Assembly (NCBI RefSeq): GCF_005938085.1
Contig: NZ_SMZK01000002.1
Coordinates: 434,001-498,000 of the forward strand
DNA from: Haloterrigena sp. H1
GTDB lineage: Archaea; Halobacteriota; Halobacteria; Halobacteriales; Natrialbaceae
Length of the DNA: 64,000 nucleotides
Direction: 5' to 3'
Both the position numbers and the translations under genes were made by a program. The notes beneath the pieces are model-generated. The model searched no databases and had not been told where the DNA came from. It saw only the letters and a list, made by a program, of their open reading frames with translations. Shown piece after piece: positions 27,039 through 36,377 of the stretch. Each line of letters opens with the position of its first letter. Positions within the stretch are counted from its first letter, which is position 1.

Positions 27039-27113
27039 AGCGGGATGGGATAGCCAGGAGATTCCGGCGGGCTCATAACCCGCAGATCAGTAGTTCAAAT
27101 CTACTTCCCGCTA
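27039..27113 (+). tRNA. tRNA-Met (initiator, anticodon CAT)
   Basis: Full cloverleaf: acceptor AGCGGGA/TCCCGCT (27039-27045 with 27106-27112), discriminator A at 27113, D-arm GGATAGCCAGGAGATTCC, anticodon stem GCGGG/CCCGC with loop CTCATAA, T-arm AGTAG TTCAAAT CTACT. The three consecutive G-C pairs in the anticodon stem and the A1-U72 pair mark it as initiator rather than elongator. CCA is not encoded. No intron. A TATA-like promoter is likely in the AT-rich 80 bp before it (26936-27025). Confidence 0.95.
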
Positions 27114-27163
27114 TTTCCTGACGTTGAGCAAACTCTCACTACAGATAAACCACTAGCTACGAG

Positions 27164-28321
27164 CTAGTGATCCGGCCTTCGCTCGAGGATGTCGAAAATA
27201 TCGATCGCTTTGTACTCTTGATTCCGCTGGTTGCCAGTCGTCTCAACGAGAACATCGTCGGATACTAACTCCTCGATGGCATTATACGCGGTTTGTCGAC
27301 TGACATCGAACTCGTCCTGGACATCGTTGGCAGTGAAGTACGGCATATCGAAGACGCCCCGCGCAAGGCGATGACTCGTTTTCTGGTGTGGATACCGTTG
27401 TTCGTAGTCGCGCCGAAGTTCCATCAGCTTCTGTGTCCGCTCGTACGAGTCCCGCGCCTGTACCTCGATTCCTTCGATGAAGAACGTGATCCAGTCGCGC
27501 CAGTCCCCGGTTTCGCTCACAGCGCGCATCTTCTCGACGTATTCCTGCTTGTTGCGATTGAAGTAGGCACTCGGATAAAGATACGGCTCGCTCAGATATC
27601 CTTCAGCGCAGAGCTGTAATACGATGAGAATGCGGCCAAGCCGGCCATTCCCGTCCTCACAGGGATGAACCGTCTCGAATTGATAATGCGTAATCGCGAG
27701 ATCGACGAGTGGGTGATACTGGCCGCCCATCTGGATATACGCCTCCAGAGAGTCCATAAGCTCGGGAACCGATTGGTGCGGCGGGGGAACGAACGGAGGT
27801 TGACTGGCGTACGGAGAAGGAAGGTGGACATCAGTCGTCCGCCATTCGCCTACGACCTCACCTTCGTTTCGAACGTTTTCGAGGAGCAACTCGTGGAGCG
27901 ACTGGAGGAGTTCGAGCGTTATCGGCTCACCCTGTTTGATCGCGTTGAATCCCTTTTGAAGGGCGCGTTCGGCATTCAGGACCTCCTGCAAGTCCCGACT
28001 CACATCGACGGTCTCGTCTCCGCTGGTCCGCGTGTGGTGGGCATATACCTCGTCCACGTCGACGTCGGCCCCTTCTATTTCGGCGGTCTCGACGGCCTCG
28101 AGTCGGACGAGGGACGTGTAGAGAACCGGTGAGAAATCGACGGTTGGACTGATACCGTCGATTCGGCCGAGCTGAAAGGACGCATCGGCGATAAGCTCCG
28201 TGAGTTCGTCGTCGACACCGATCCGTGTCGAGAGGGGGAGTTTGTCCGGAATGTAATATGGATGTGGATGAGACTCGCGATAGTGCCCGGGTGCCTCTTC
28301 CGGTAAGTCTCGAGTCTGCAT
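27164..28321 (-). CDS. Fic-family AMP-transferase-type protein (class II)
   Basis: 385 aa. Fic core HPCEDGNGRLGR (His219 to Arg230) is nearly canonical (HPFx(D/E)GNGR), with Cys for Phe. An N-terminal inhibitory helix TAEIEG (79-84) matches (S/T)xxxE(G/N), so self-inhibition is expected. The C-terminus (about 330-380) is a winged helix (FTANDVQDEFDVSRQTAYNAIEELV). Predicted to transfer AMP or another nucleotide moiety to a target side chain. It stands alone, 50 bp after the tRNA; this domain layout is common in chromosomal Fic proteins of archaea and bacteria. Confidence 0.92.
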   Translation of the reverse strand: MQTRDLPEEAPGHYRESHPHPYYIPDKLPLSTRIGVDDELTELIADASFQLGRIDGISPTVDFSPVLYTSLVRLEAVETAEIEGADVDVDEVYAHHTRTSGDETVDVSRDLQEVLNAERALQKGFNAIKQGEPITLELLQSLHELLLENVRNEGEVVGEWRTTDVHLPSPYASQPPFVPPPHQSVPELMDSLEAYIQMGGQYHPLVDLAITHYQFETVHPCEDGNGRLGRILIVLQLCAEGYLSEPYLYPSAYFNRNKQEYVEKMRAVSETGDWRDWITFFIEGIEVQARDSYERTQKLMELRRDYEQRYPHQKTSHRLARGVFDMPYFTANDVQDEFDVSRQTAYNAIEELVSDDVLVETTGNQRNQEYKAIDIFDILERRPDH

Positions 28322-28482
28322 TTGACTATACCACGAACTCCGGCCTGTTAATCATATCGCTCTTAAACTAGTTTGATTACTGGCGTCTGAGACGGGTTTG
28401 CTCAAAATACGGCCGGGAGTTTTGGAGAACACGGCCTCCGTCCACACACGATCTCGGTCGGAGTTCTTGGCTGTTCTAGAGA

Positions 28483-29214
28483 TCAGACAACCTTCTCATT
28501 GAACGGTCGCCGATCATCGAGTTCGAACAACGGCCCAACATCGGTCGTTGCATAGTGTTTGATAGCTTCGTGGAGTTCCTGAAATGCTGGGTGGTCTGTT
28601 GCGCCAACGCTGAGAAGGTTGAGATACCGCTCGCCAAGCACCGGAATATCACAGCCCATCATGTACGGATCAATCCCTTTCGATGTCGGCCGGTGGGCAA
28701 CAACATCGATATCAAAGCTGTACTCGTCGAGCGGTGTTCGCATCACGTCAACATCGAAGGCTTCGCAGGCTTCTTCGAACGATGTATACTCGTCACCACA
28801 GACCTCACAGGCTTCAGGCATGAGGTCGATGCTCTCCACGCGGTCGACGAACTCCTCCGCCCGTTGTGCCACGTCGAATCGATTTTCGATCGTCTCTGCA
28901 GCGATTCGCGCTCGCCCCTCTAGGTGAGGCAGGTCGAACTCGTCGCCGTTGTACGTGAGCACCGACTCAGGTGGCTTGGCCTCGAGGTAGTCGAGCGTTC
29001 GCTCGATCACCTCGAGTTCGGCGTGAGGGCTTTTCCCGTCGCGGAAAATGATCTCGTAGCTTGGAGATGTCCCTGGCTCTGTTTGGTGGGCAACGCAGAC
29101 ACAGAAGAACTCGACATGCTCGGAGTTCTGGGCGTCGAACTCTTTGTTGGCAGGCCGATCAGCATTGATCGTCTCGATATCGAATGCAAGCCGACCACGC
29201 GTGCCGGTAGACAT
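28483..29214 (-). CDS. DEDD-type 3'-5' exonuclease (ribonuclease H-like)
   Basis: 243 aa. Exo I LAFDIETI (Asp12, Glu14), Exo II LTYNGDEFDLPHL (Asn89 to Asp94) and Exo III YATTDVGPL (Tyr221, Asp225) are all in place, the DnaQ/PolB exonuclease triad. Not attached to a polymerase. A small cysteine pair CEVCG at about 136-140 may bind zinc. Predicted single-stranded nucleic-acid exonuclease. Preceded by Fic on the same strand (161 bp gap). Confidence 0.85.
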   Translation of the reverse strand: MSTGTRGRLAFDIETINADRPANKEFDAQNSEHVEFFCVCVAHQTEPGTSPSYEIIFRDGKSPHAELEVIERTLDYLEAKPPESVLTYNGDEFDLPHLEGRARIAAETIENRFDVAQRAEEFVDRVESIDLMPEACEVCGDEYTSFEEACEAFDVDVMRTPLDEYSFDIDVVAHRPTSKGIDPYMMGCDIPVLGERYLNLLSVGATDHPAFQELHEAIKHYATTDVGPLFELDDRRPFNEKVV

Positions 29215-29599
29215 TACACATCAATTATCCTGATAGTATATCAAGTATATGATTACACGATAGACGAGTCGTGGCAAGTGGTTGGTCAAGCTGCTGGCGG
29301 CCGGTTTCTTCGATCAATATCGATTCAGCCGAGAGCGCATATAGCAGGCTTCGGAGGCCGACGTTTCGCCGGCACATGATTTCGAGGAGCGTTTCGGTTG
29401 GCTGGTAATCAAGTAAGTGGATGCCCCTGCTGAGCGACTCCCAGAGCGCGTCCAAACATACAGAGGTGTGCTATCGGTGATGCTCAAGGACGGTGATGTC
29501 GTGTCGATGGAGTATCGACCGGATGCAACGCGAGAATGCACAGGCGACTGAAAATACGATGACAACAGTGCCCGAGCTCGATCGACGATCGAGACGGCG
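29215..29599. other. Intergenic region
   Basis: 385 bp with no gene recognised. A frame on the minus strand reads RGIHLLDYQPTETLLEIMC, which hints at a decayed gene, but nothing is matched. The left end holds an AT-rich promoter-like stretch before the exonuclease start at 29214. Confidence 0.3.
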
Positions 29600-29845
29600 T
29601 CAGTTGGTCTCGAGAACGAGAAGTTCGTCACCAGCGTCGACTTCCGCTTCGTTTTCCGCGATGACCTCGGTGATCGTTCCGTCCGCAGGGGCCGTGATAT
29701 CGTGGAAGTTCTTCATGACACCGACCAATCCGACGACGTCTCCCTCGGCGACCTCGTCGCCTTCGTCAACGAACGTTGCTTCGTCCGGATCTGGTCGCGT
29801 GTAGAAGACGCCGGGCATCGGCGATTCGATATGTTCTGTCGTCAT
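29600..29845 (-). CDS. Biotin/lipoyl carrier protein (BCCP-like, with 5-oxoprolinase locus)
   Basis: 81 aa single biotinyl domain. The attachment loop is GVMKNFHDI with Lys45; the usual sequence is (E/A)MKM, so the Asn-Phe after Lys is a subfamily feature. Two hairpin halves flank it (VDEGDEVAEGDVVGLV ... PADGTITEVIAENEAEVDAGDELLVLE). A TATA-like GCATATTTAAGC lies about 20-30 bp before the ATG at 29845. It is divergent to pxpB and most likely carries the carboxyl group made by the biotin carboxylase at 31915. Confidence 0.88.
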   Translation of the reverse strand: MTTEHIESPMPGVFYTRPDPDEATFVDEGDEVAEGDVVGLVGVMKNFHDITAPADGTITEVIAENEAEVDAGDELLVLETN

Positions 29846-30031
29846 TTATGGAATCTTACGCTTAAATATGCTCCCCAGATATATAGTACTTGACAAAGCT
29901 ACACCCTGACCACATGAGTGTAAACCCGTACGATTAGGCCTGTTTACGAAATAGTGTATTTTCACGCATGTATTCACCGTTCCAATCTAGTCGGTATCTA
30001 TACAATGATAACCGTTCTCTCACACAGTAGA
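29846..30031. promoter_or_regulatory. Divergent promoters of the oxoprolinase locus
   Basis: Minus-strand TATA-like complement of GCTTAAATATGC (about 29859-29870) serves the biotin carrier gene. Plus-strand TATA-like TCTATACAATG near 29996-30006 lies about 30 bp before the pxpB ATG at 30032, fitting a leaderless message. No clear operator. Confidence 0.4.
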
Positions 30032-30934
30032 ATGAGTGAGAAAACGATAACCAGACAGGAGCTTCCGTCTCCACGATATGAGTACGGGGGGGACGACTGG
30101 GTGTTCGTCGAACTCGCCGAAGCGATGAGTTTCGATGCGAACTTCAAAGCACAGGCGATCACACAGGAGATTCGTCAGAACAGTCTCAAGGGACTCATTG
30201 AGGTTGCACCGTCGAACGCTTCCTATCTGATCCAGTTCGATCCGAACGTGCTTCATCCGGACGAACTGATCGATGAGCTAAAATCACTCGAAGAGGAGAT
30301 CGACGTCTCGGAGTACCAGTGGGAGGCACGGGTGTTTGATATTCCCGTCTTCTACGACGATCCATGGACTCACGAGACACTGATGGACTTCCGGGAACGC
30401 CATCAGGACCCGGACGCGACGGATCTCGAGTACTCGGCAGCGCTCAACGGCTTCGATTCCGTCGAGGCATTCATCGACCACCACTCCGGCGCACCGCACA
30501 TGGTGACGATGATCGGCTTCGTCCCCGGGCTTCCCTTTTGCTTCCAGATGGTTCCACACGACGAGCAGATTGAGGTGCCGAAGTACGAGCAGCCGCGGAC
30601 GGCGACACCGAGCCGTGCGATCGGATTCGGTGGCGCGTTCACTGCGATCTATCCCGTCCCTGGGGCCGGCGGCTATCAGCTCTACGGTCGAACTCCCGTT
30701 GAGGTGCTAGACGTCGATCAGGAACTGTCGGCGTTCGAGGATTCGATGGTGCTTCCGAACCCAGGAGACATCCTCAACTTCCGGCAGATCGATCGCGATG
30801 AGTACGACGAAATCCGATCGGAGATCGAAGACGGGACCTACCAGTACAACTACGATCGGGTCGAGTTCGAAATACAGGCGTTCTTCGACGATCCACACGG
30901 ATATAACGAGCAGCTTCTGGAGGTGCTCGACTGA
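30032..30934 (+). CDS. pxpB: 5-oxoprolinase subunit B (KipI-like)
   Basis: 300 aa from the ATG at 30032 (MSEKTITRQELPSPRYEYGG); an upstream frame start lies in the promoter and is not used. The typical C-terminal cyclophilin-like region has FVPGLPFCFQM, RTATPSRAIGFGGAFTAIYPVPGAGGYQLYGRTP. With PxpA and PxpC it forms the ATP-dependent 5-oxoprolinase that opens pyroglutamate to glutamate. Overlaps pxpC by 1 bp (TGATG). Haloarchaeal codon usage, no anomaly. Confidence 0.93.
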   Translation: MSEKTITRQELPSPRYEYGGDDWVFVELAEAMSFDANFKAQAITQEIRQNSLKGLIEVAPSNASYLIQFDPNVLHPDELIDELKSLEEEIDVSEYQWEARVFDIPVFYDDPWTHETLMDFRERHQDPDATDLEYSAALNGFDSVEAFIDHHSGAPHMVTMIGFVPGLPFCFQMVPHDEQIEVPKYEQPRTATPSRAIGFGGAFTAIYPVPGAGGYQLYGRTPVEVLDVDQELSAFEDSMVLPNPGDILNFRQIDRDEYDEIRSEIEDGTYQYNYDRVEFEIQAFFDDPHGYNEQLLEVLD

Positions 30935-31899
30935 TGCGTATTCTCGACGGTGGACTCGTCACGACCGTTCAGGATACCGGCCGTTACGGACACTATCACA
31001 TCGGAATGCCGCCCTCCGGTGCGATGGATCAGTTCGCCCACAAAGTCGGCAACTGGCTCGTCGGGAACGACGAATCAGATGCAACCCTCGAGATGACCTA
31101 TATCGGACCGGACATCGAGTTCGAGGAGGACACCGTCTTCGCCGTTACCGGTGCAGATATGGATCCCTCCCTCGAGGACGAACCGATCCCGACGTGGACT
31201 GCCGTCCAGGCCGAGGCCGGCGACACCCTCAACTTCGAGTTCGCAACGGAAGGCGCACGCGCGTATCTCGCAGTCGCCGGTGGTATCGATACCGAGCCGG
31301 TGATGGGAAGCCGTGCGACGTACACGCTGATCGGAATCGGCGGCCACGAGGGCCGGTCGCTCGAAGAAGGCGACGAGCTCTCGATCGGTGAGTCGTCAGC
31401 AGACACCGACGAACTACTCGGTACTTCGATCGACGAGACGGACCGACCGGATTACTCTCAGACCGAGATCAATGTCGTGATGGGGCTCTGTGACTATCGG
31501 CTCACCGACGAGGGCCGACAGCGGTTCCTCGACGCCGACTGGAAAGTTTCCGACGAGGCCGACCGGGTCGGCTACCGGTTCGAGGGTCCGGATATCACCG
31601 ACATGTTCGAAGAACGCGAGCAGCCCTTCGGTGCCGGAACGGACGTCACCAACGTCGTTGACCTCGGCTATCCAGTCGGCTCCATCCAGATGGCCGGTCA
31701 ACCGATTATTCTAATGCGAGACGCCGTTACGGGTGGCGGATACGTGACCGTTGGGACCGTCGTGAGTCCCGAGCGCGATGCGCTCGCCCAGTGTCGAACC
31801 CACAGTACCGTCGGTTTCAACGCCGTCGACGTCGAAGAAGCGCTCGAGATTCGTCAGGAACGAGACGATCTTCTCGAGAACATCCAGGAGTCGTTGTAG
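30934..31899 (+). CDS. pxpC: 5-oxoprolinase subunit C (KipA/biotin-dependent carboxylase-like)
   Basis: 321 aa. N-terminal TTVQDTGRYGHYHIGMPPSGAMDQ and the C-terminal GAGTDVTNVVDLGYPVGSIQMAG and MRDAVTGGGYVTVGTVV motifs are typical of the AHS2/KipA fold. Partner of PxpB. Start overlaps pxpB, and the next gene is 15 bp downstream, so pxpB-pxpC-accC is one operon. Confidence 0.93.
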   Translation: MRILDGGLVTTVQDTGRYGHYHIGMPPSGAMDQFAHKVGNWLVGNDESDATLEMTYIGPDIEFEEDTVFAVTGADMDPSLEDEPIPTWTAVQAEAGDTLNFEFATEGARAYLAVAGGIDTEPVMGSRATYTLIGIGGHEGRSLEEGDELSIGESSADTDELLGTSIDETDRPDYSQTEINVVMGLCDYRLTDEGRQRFLDADWKVSDEADRVGYRFEGPDITDMFEEREQPFGAGTDVTNVVDLGYPVGSIQMAGQPIILMRDAVTGGGYVTVGTVVSPERDALAQCRTHSTVGFNAVDVEEALEIRQERDDLLENIQESL

Positions 31900-31914
31900 C
31901 GGATTCTCCAATAA

Positions 31915-33270
31915 ATGATTGACAAAGTACTCGTCGCGAATCGTGGCGAAATAGCAGTCCGAGTGGTACAGGCAGCGAACGAACTCGGAATCGAGACGGT
32001 CGCCGTATACAGCGACGCCGACGAAACGGCGAAACACGTTCGCCGCGCCGACGAGGCGGCTCATGTGGGATCCTCGGTCGCGGGCAAGAGCTATCTCGAT
32101 CAGGAGTCGCTGCTGGACGCAGCAGCCGAAACTGGGGCCGACGCGATCCATCCGGGCTACGGGTTCCTCGCGGAGAACGAGGCATTCGCCCGTCGGGTCG
32201 AGGAGTCCGAGTTCATCTGGGTCGGCCCCCCGTCGGACGTGATGGCCGACTTCGGTGAAAAAACCAAGGCGCGAGCCATTATGGACGCCGCGGGCGTCCC
32301 GATCATTCCGGGAACGGACGAACCGGTTGATGATCCGGACCAGGTGAAAGCCTTCGCCAACGAACACGGCTACCCGGTCGCGATCAAGGCGGACGGCGGT
32401 GGCGGCGGTCGTGGGCTGAAAGTCGTCACCGGCCCCGAGGAAGCCGAGGAGGCGTTCACGAACGCCAAACGTGAGGGCGAAGCGTACTTCGACAACGACG
32501 CTGTCTACGTCGAGCGCTTCCTCGAGAACCCGCGCCATATCGAGGTTCAGATCATCGGTGACAGCTACGGGACCGTCCGCCATCTCTACGAACGCGACTG
32601 CTCGGTGCAGCGTCGTCAGCAGAAACTCATCGAGGAGACGCCCTCGCCTGTCCTCGACGAAGAGACGCGGGAGGAGCTTTGTGAAGCCGCCAGATCGGGC
32701 GTTGCCGAAGCCGGGTACAGCAGTGCCGGCACCGTCGAGTTCCTCTACGAGGACGGTGACTTCTACTTCCTCGAGGTAAACGCTCGGATTCAAGTCGAAC
32801 ACACGGTCACCGAAGCGGTGACGGGCATCGATATCGTCAAAGAGCAGTTCCGCGTCGCTGCAGGTGAAGAACTCTCGTTCGAGCAGTCCGAAGTCAACCC
32901 TCGAGGTGTTGCGATGGAGTTCCGGATCAACGCCGAAGATCCCTACGAGGAGTTCGATCCGACACCGGGAACGCTCGAAACGTATCGACCGCCGACAGGA
33001 ATGGGAGTCCGCGTCGACGACGGTGTCAACGAGGGCGACAGGATCAGTCCGTTCTACGATTCGCTCGTCGGAAAATTCATCGTTACCGCACAGGACCGTC
33101 AAGAGGCACTCGAACGCAGCAGGCGAGTTCTGACGGAGACACAGATAGAGGGGATTTCGACGACGATTCCGTTTCATCTCGCAGTTCTCGAGGACGACGT
33201 GTTCGTCGAGAGCGACCACACGACGAAGTATCTCGATCAACAGTTCGAAGGGTTACACGAGTCTGAGTAG
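31915..33270 (+). CDS. accC: Biotin carboxylase (acetyl-CoA carboxylase biotin carboxylase subunit type)
   Basis: 451 aa ATP-grasp enzyme: N-terminal [18 protein letters not shown], glycine loop [30 protein letters not shown] catalytic segment and biotin carboxylase C-terminus. It makes carboxybiotin on a carrier, probably the 29600-29845 protein. Its place behind pxpBC suggests that carboxylation chemistry is used with the oxoprolinase complex in this lineage, or that the locus is a second biotin carboxylase set. The carboxyltransferase partner is missing here. Confidence 0.9.
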   Translation: MIDKVLVANRGEIAVRVVQAANELGIETVAVYSDADETAKHVRRADEAAHVGSSVAGKSYLDQESLLDAAAETGADAIHPGYGFLAENEAFARRVEESEFIWVGPPSDVMADFGEKTKARAIMDAAGVPIIPGTDEPVDDPDQVKAFANEHGYPVAIKADGGGGGRGLKVVTGPEEAEEAFTNAKREGEAYFDNDAVYVERFLENPRHIEVQIIGDSYGTVRHLYERDCSVQRRQQKLIEETPSPVLDEETREELCEAARSGVAEAGYSSAGTVEFLYEDGDFYFLEVNARIQVEHTVTEAVTGIDIVKEQFRVAAGEELSFEQSEVNPRGVAMEFRINAEDPYEEFDPTPGTLETYRPPTGMGVRVDDGVNEGDRISPFYDSLVGKFIVTAQDRQEALERSRRVLTETQIEGISTTIPFHLAVLEDDVFVESDHTTKYLDQQFEGLHESE

Positions 33271-33328
33271 GCAGGACGGCACGCCCAACGGGACGATATC
33301 CGATCGACCGACGCAGCAACGGGGTCGT

Positions 33329-34090
33329 TCACACCAGCTCGTCGAGGCGAGCTAGTTCGATCCCTTCGGCCTCGAGTCGGTCGTGGATCGTCTCGAGCAG
33401 TTCGACCGAGTTCGGCCCGTCACCGTGGATACAGATCGACGATGCGGGAACGTCGATTACTGTTCCGTCGACGGCCTCGACCTCGCCCCGTGTCGCGATG
33501 GAAATGACCCGATCTGCGACCAGGTTCGGATCTTTCGGTTCGACTTCTTTCTCGACGATCAGCGTGCGGTCGGGGTTGTAGTCGAGGTCGACGTACCCTT
33601 CGAAGACGGCGTCCAACTCGTCGTACTCCTGGGCGACCTCGTAGATATTCATATCGGTTGCCAAATAGATGAGACTGGGATCGACCTCGAGAAGCGCTTC
33701 CATGACAGCACGGCAGTGAGCCTCACTCTCGGAGAGCATCGAGTACATGGCACCGTGAGGTTTGACGTGCTGGACGCTCGCCCCGTGGCGATTCGAGAAC
33801 GCCATCAGCGCGCCCAACTGGTAGACGACGTAGTCACGCACTTCCTCGGGCGTCGCGTCCATCGACCGGCGACCGAACCCCATCTTGTCTGGGAGGCCGG
33901 GATGGATCCCGATCCCGACATCGTATTCCGCAGCGAGTGTGACGGTTTCACGCATAACGTGTGGATCACCCGCGTGATAGCCGCCAGCGATGTTCGCAGA
34001 GGTGATGTACGGCATCACCTCGGCGTCGCGCCCCATTGTCCAGTTGCCGAAGCTCTCACCCATGTCGCAGTTGATATCGATTGCAGTCAT
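33329..34090 (-). CDS. pxpA: 5-oxoprolinase subunit A (LamB/YcsF family)
   Basis: 253 aa from the ATG at 34090 (MTAIDINCDMGESFGNW). Family signatures: IDINCDMGESFG, ANIAGGYHAGDPHVM and VQHVKPHGAMYSML. Convergent with accC (58 bp between stops), so it lies in its own transcription unit although it belongs to the same enzyme. Upstream residues up to 34165 are non-native in style and overlap a relic. Confidence 0.93.
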   Translation of the reverse strand: MTAIDINCDMGESFGNWTMGRDAEVMPYITSANIAGGYHAGDPHVMRETVTLAAEYDVGIGIHPGLPDKMGFGRRSMDATPEEVRDYVVYQLGALMAFSNRHGASVQHVKPHGAMYSMLSESEAHCRAVMEALLEVDPSLIYLATDMNIYEVAQEYDELDAVFEGYVDLDYNPDRTLIVEKEVEPKDPNLVADRVISIATRGEVEAVDGTVIDVPASSICIHGDGPNSVELLETIHDRLEAEGIELARLDELV

Positions 34091-34169
34091 CGTCCAGAAC
34101 CTATGCTGGTTGTTCGTCGTCCGCATACTTGAGGTAGCATGGTTACTGGGTTGCTGAGAACACATCGCC

Positions 34170-34465
34170 CTGAAAATCCGAGCCGATGGCTTCGAGTTCG
34201 ATACTGCAGAGAACGCCAGAAAAGGTTCTGACCAGTATCACGCCTTCCTGTACCGGTGTGATCTGTCAAGTGCCGAAGCGGGACTACTGACAGAGATGGC
34301 CGTCGCAATTACAGACAACATCGCGGTCGCAGACGTGACGGTGACATGTGGTTCGGATGCAATCGGTTTTGAGCCGACCTACCACGCAGCCGTCACCAAA
34401 CGTTTGCTCGGTGCAGGCGCGGATGTGGTCGGGACGACCAACTGGCCTCATATAACTGAGATCAT
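34170..34465 (+). pseudogene. Amidase-signature-family remnant
   Basis: Degenerate plus-strand stretch. Residues after 34296, VAITDNIAVADVTVTCGSD ... HAAVTKRLLGAGADVVGTTN, match the N-terminal catalytic segment of amidases (KDNIAVAG ... DAGATVVGKTN), and EIRADGFEFDTAENAR appears upstream in a second piece of the frame. The catalytic lysine of that motif is Thr here. Only about 95 codons remain and the C-terminal part is lost. Confidence 0.6.
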
Positions 34466-34487
34466 CACGAAAGCTCAGAGTCCAAGT

Positions 34488-34772
34488 TCACTCAGATTCG
34501 GCTGGCGCGGAATCGAGGATAGACCCGACCATTGACCAGCCAGAGTCCTCTGGGCCTTTTCGACCGACAAGGATCGTCTCGTTGTCGTCACTTGAGACGA
34601 ATCGGTAATCGGCGTCATCGTCCATGCGAGTGCCCTCGGCTTGGAATTCTTGCTGGAAGAACTCCGCTCCAGAAATGTGAAAGACCGCTTCCGTCCCGTC
34701 ATCGAGGGTGAGTCTGACGGGGTCGGGGCTCACGTTGTGGATCCGCTTCGCGATCGGGTTGAGATCAGCCAT
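34488..34772 (-). CDS. Conserved haloarchaeal small hypothetical protein
   Basis: 94 aa acidic protein (MADLNPIAKRIHNVSP, GTEAVFHISGAEFFQQEFQ, DADYRFVSSDDNETILVGRK). Looks like an all-beta small fold. Not recognised. A TATA-like element may lie in the AT-rich region 34770-34810. No partner. Confidence 0.6.
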   Translation of the reverse strand: MADLNPIAKRIHNVSPDPVRLTLDDGTEAVFHISGAEFFQQEFQAEGTRMDDDADYRFVSSDDNETILVGRKGPEDSGWSMVGSILDSAPAESE

Positions 34773-34997
34773 ATCAAATTAATGATTCCACAAGTATAAA
34801 ACGGCTACCGACGCGGTACTTTGTTTTCGAATCATCCAATAAGGCCTATTGGATGTTTAGTCTACTGTTCAGCCTTTCAAATAAATATAAATTATATGAA
34901 TTATAGCGGGCATCACGCCAGCTACCCCTAACGGAAGAGGCCAGAAGTCAAAGTCCATCACCATCTGAATGGACGGCCACACGAGAAGGGTTAATCC

Positions 34998-35928
34998 TGC
35001 TCTGTTGAACAGCGATCTAATCAGCCGATATCACTGGCTTAGAAGGATGAAGCCGAGGAATTCGATTCTGTCCTATGGAAATCGATCTCCTCGACTTCAT
35101 TGAGCAGTGTCGTGACCTAGCCAAACAAGCGTTGGGGAAGCACGCGGGCGAGCCCGCCAGCGGCGGGTTCGCCCGCTGGGTCCATGTCGTCCTACACTGT
35201 TTTCGGCTCGAAGAAGGCCACAGCTACCGTGAAACGCCGAATCGGTTGAAGTACATGACCGAGGTTCGTGACGTACTCGGTCTCGATCGAGAGGACCTCC
35301 CCGACTACAGCACGATCTATAAGTCGTTTGACCGGCTGAAAATGTGGGTGTGGCGGGCGTTGCTGCGCGTTTCAGCGCAGCAACACCCGCAGTCTGGCCA
35401 CGCTGCTCTCGACAGCACGTTCTTTGACCGCCGCCGTTCTTCATCGTACTTCCGCCAGCGGTCAGGAAATACCGTGCAGACGCTGAAAGTGACGACATTA
35501 ACTGATATAGAGTCGCTCGCTGTTCTCGATGTCCATATCACAGCACGGTGGAAGCACGATACGAAGACCGGACCGCAGGTCGTCCGCCGAAACGCGGACG
35601 ACCTGCAGTCCGTGGTTGCCGACAACGCGTTCCAAGACTGGCACACTGAGTACGAAATCTCCGCACTTGACGTTGAGTACCTTGTTCACTACCGCGGCTC
35701 ATCACCGAATGCAGTCATGAACAACGCGCTCATTCGGGCAAAAGGATACTCTCAGCGCTGGATGGCCGAAACCTCGTACTCAACAACGAAGCGCTCGCTC
35801 GGCGACGCCGTGCGAGCGCTGGGCTGGTATCGCCAGTTCCGTGAAATTGTCCTGATGTTCGCCCTCATCAATATAGAACCGCTGTGTGAGCCGCTGTAAC
35901 CGTGACTCAGCATCTATTCAACAGAGCA
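34998..35928 (+). mobile_element. IS5-family (ISH1-like) insertion sequence, copy 1 of a 931-bp element
   Basis: 931 bp with 12-bp inverted ends TGCTCTGTTGAA (34998-35009; complement at 35917-35928). It has an 8-bp direct duplication GTTAATCC (34990-34997 and 35929-35936). A copy of the same length, with an identical protein and opposite orientation, lies at 45463-46393. Complete and probably recently active. Confidence 0.92.
35075..35899 (+). CDS. IS5-family transposase (copy 1)
   Basis: 274 aa DDE enzyme: Asp in HAALDSTFFDRRRS, Asp in VVADNAFQDWH, Glu in RWMAETSYSTTKRSLG. Same protein as at 45492-46316. ATG at 35075 follows the left terminal repeat by 66 bp. Intact. Confidence 0.93.
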   Translation: MEIDLLDFIEQCRDLAKQALGKHAGEPASGGFARWVHVVLHCFRLEEGHSYRETPNRLKYMTEVRDVLGLDREDLPDYSTIYKSFDRLKMWVWRALLRVSAQQHPQSGHAALDSTFFDRRRSSSYFRQRSGNTVQTLKVTTLTDIESLAVLDVHITARWKHDTKTGPQVVRRNADDLQSVVADNAFQDWHTEYEISALDVEYLVHYRGSSPNAVMNNALIRAKGYSQRWMAETSYSTTKRSLGDAVRALGWYRQFREIVLMFALINIEPLCEPL

Positions 35929-35944
35929 GTTAATCCCAGTGTTG

Positions 35945-36151
35945 TGAAACCAAGTACCGCTCGAGGAGAACGAGTACGACGCGTACACGATCAACAACGT
36001 GACCGCAGAGCCAAACGACGATGGCAGTATCACGATCCATTTTAGCGGTAACCTCGACCAGTCGAACTTCCTCTACACGCCAGAGGGGGAACTATACGGT
36101 CTAGTTCTACGGTCCGCGCGAGGAGATTCTCCTAATGATCAGGACCGCTAG
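35945..36151 (+). pseudogene. DUF1254/DUF1214-family protein fragment, frameshifted
   Basis: The frame reads YDAYTINNVTAEPNDDGS and HFSGNLDQSNFLYTPEG, characteristic of DUF1214 C-termini. After a G5 run near 36087 the family-like continuation (WNYTV, then FYGPREEIL) moves to another frame and holds an in-frame TAG, while the original frame also ends at a TAG (36150). Both show decay. The rest of the gene is lost to the IS at its left side. Confidence 0.65.
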
Positions 36152-36377
36152 CTGCTTCGGGCCATTCACGATCGCTTCAATTCAGCCCCTCCACAGTTCT
36201 TCGACCAGTACATAGGCCTCAGGTGTCCCCTTAGTGTCGCGAAGTACTTCGCGTTCGGAGTGGTAACTGCTATCTCGATCGTCACTGGATAACAAGGTGA
36301 GGGAGTGCCGTTTTGAGAACGGACCTCGTTGTTAGGGCATGAGAGATCGTCCGGAAGAACTCGCAGGCGTGAGTCAC

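Noticed and set aside
27039..27113. tRNA-Met as an integration (att) site.
   Set aside because: No second copy of the tRNA 3' end was noticed in the window and no integrase gene is present.
31711..33240. A 509-codon open frame on the minus strand across pxpC/accC.
   Set aside because: It is the shadow of strongly coding plus-strand genes in GC-rich DNA; its protein has no family features, and accC is unmistakable.
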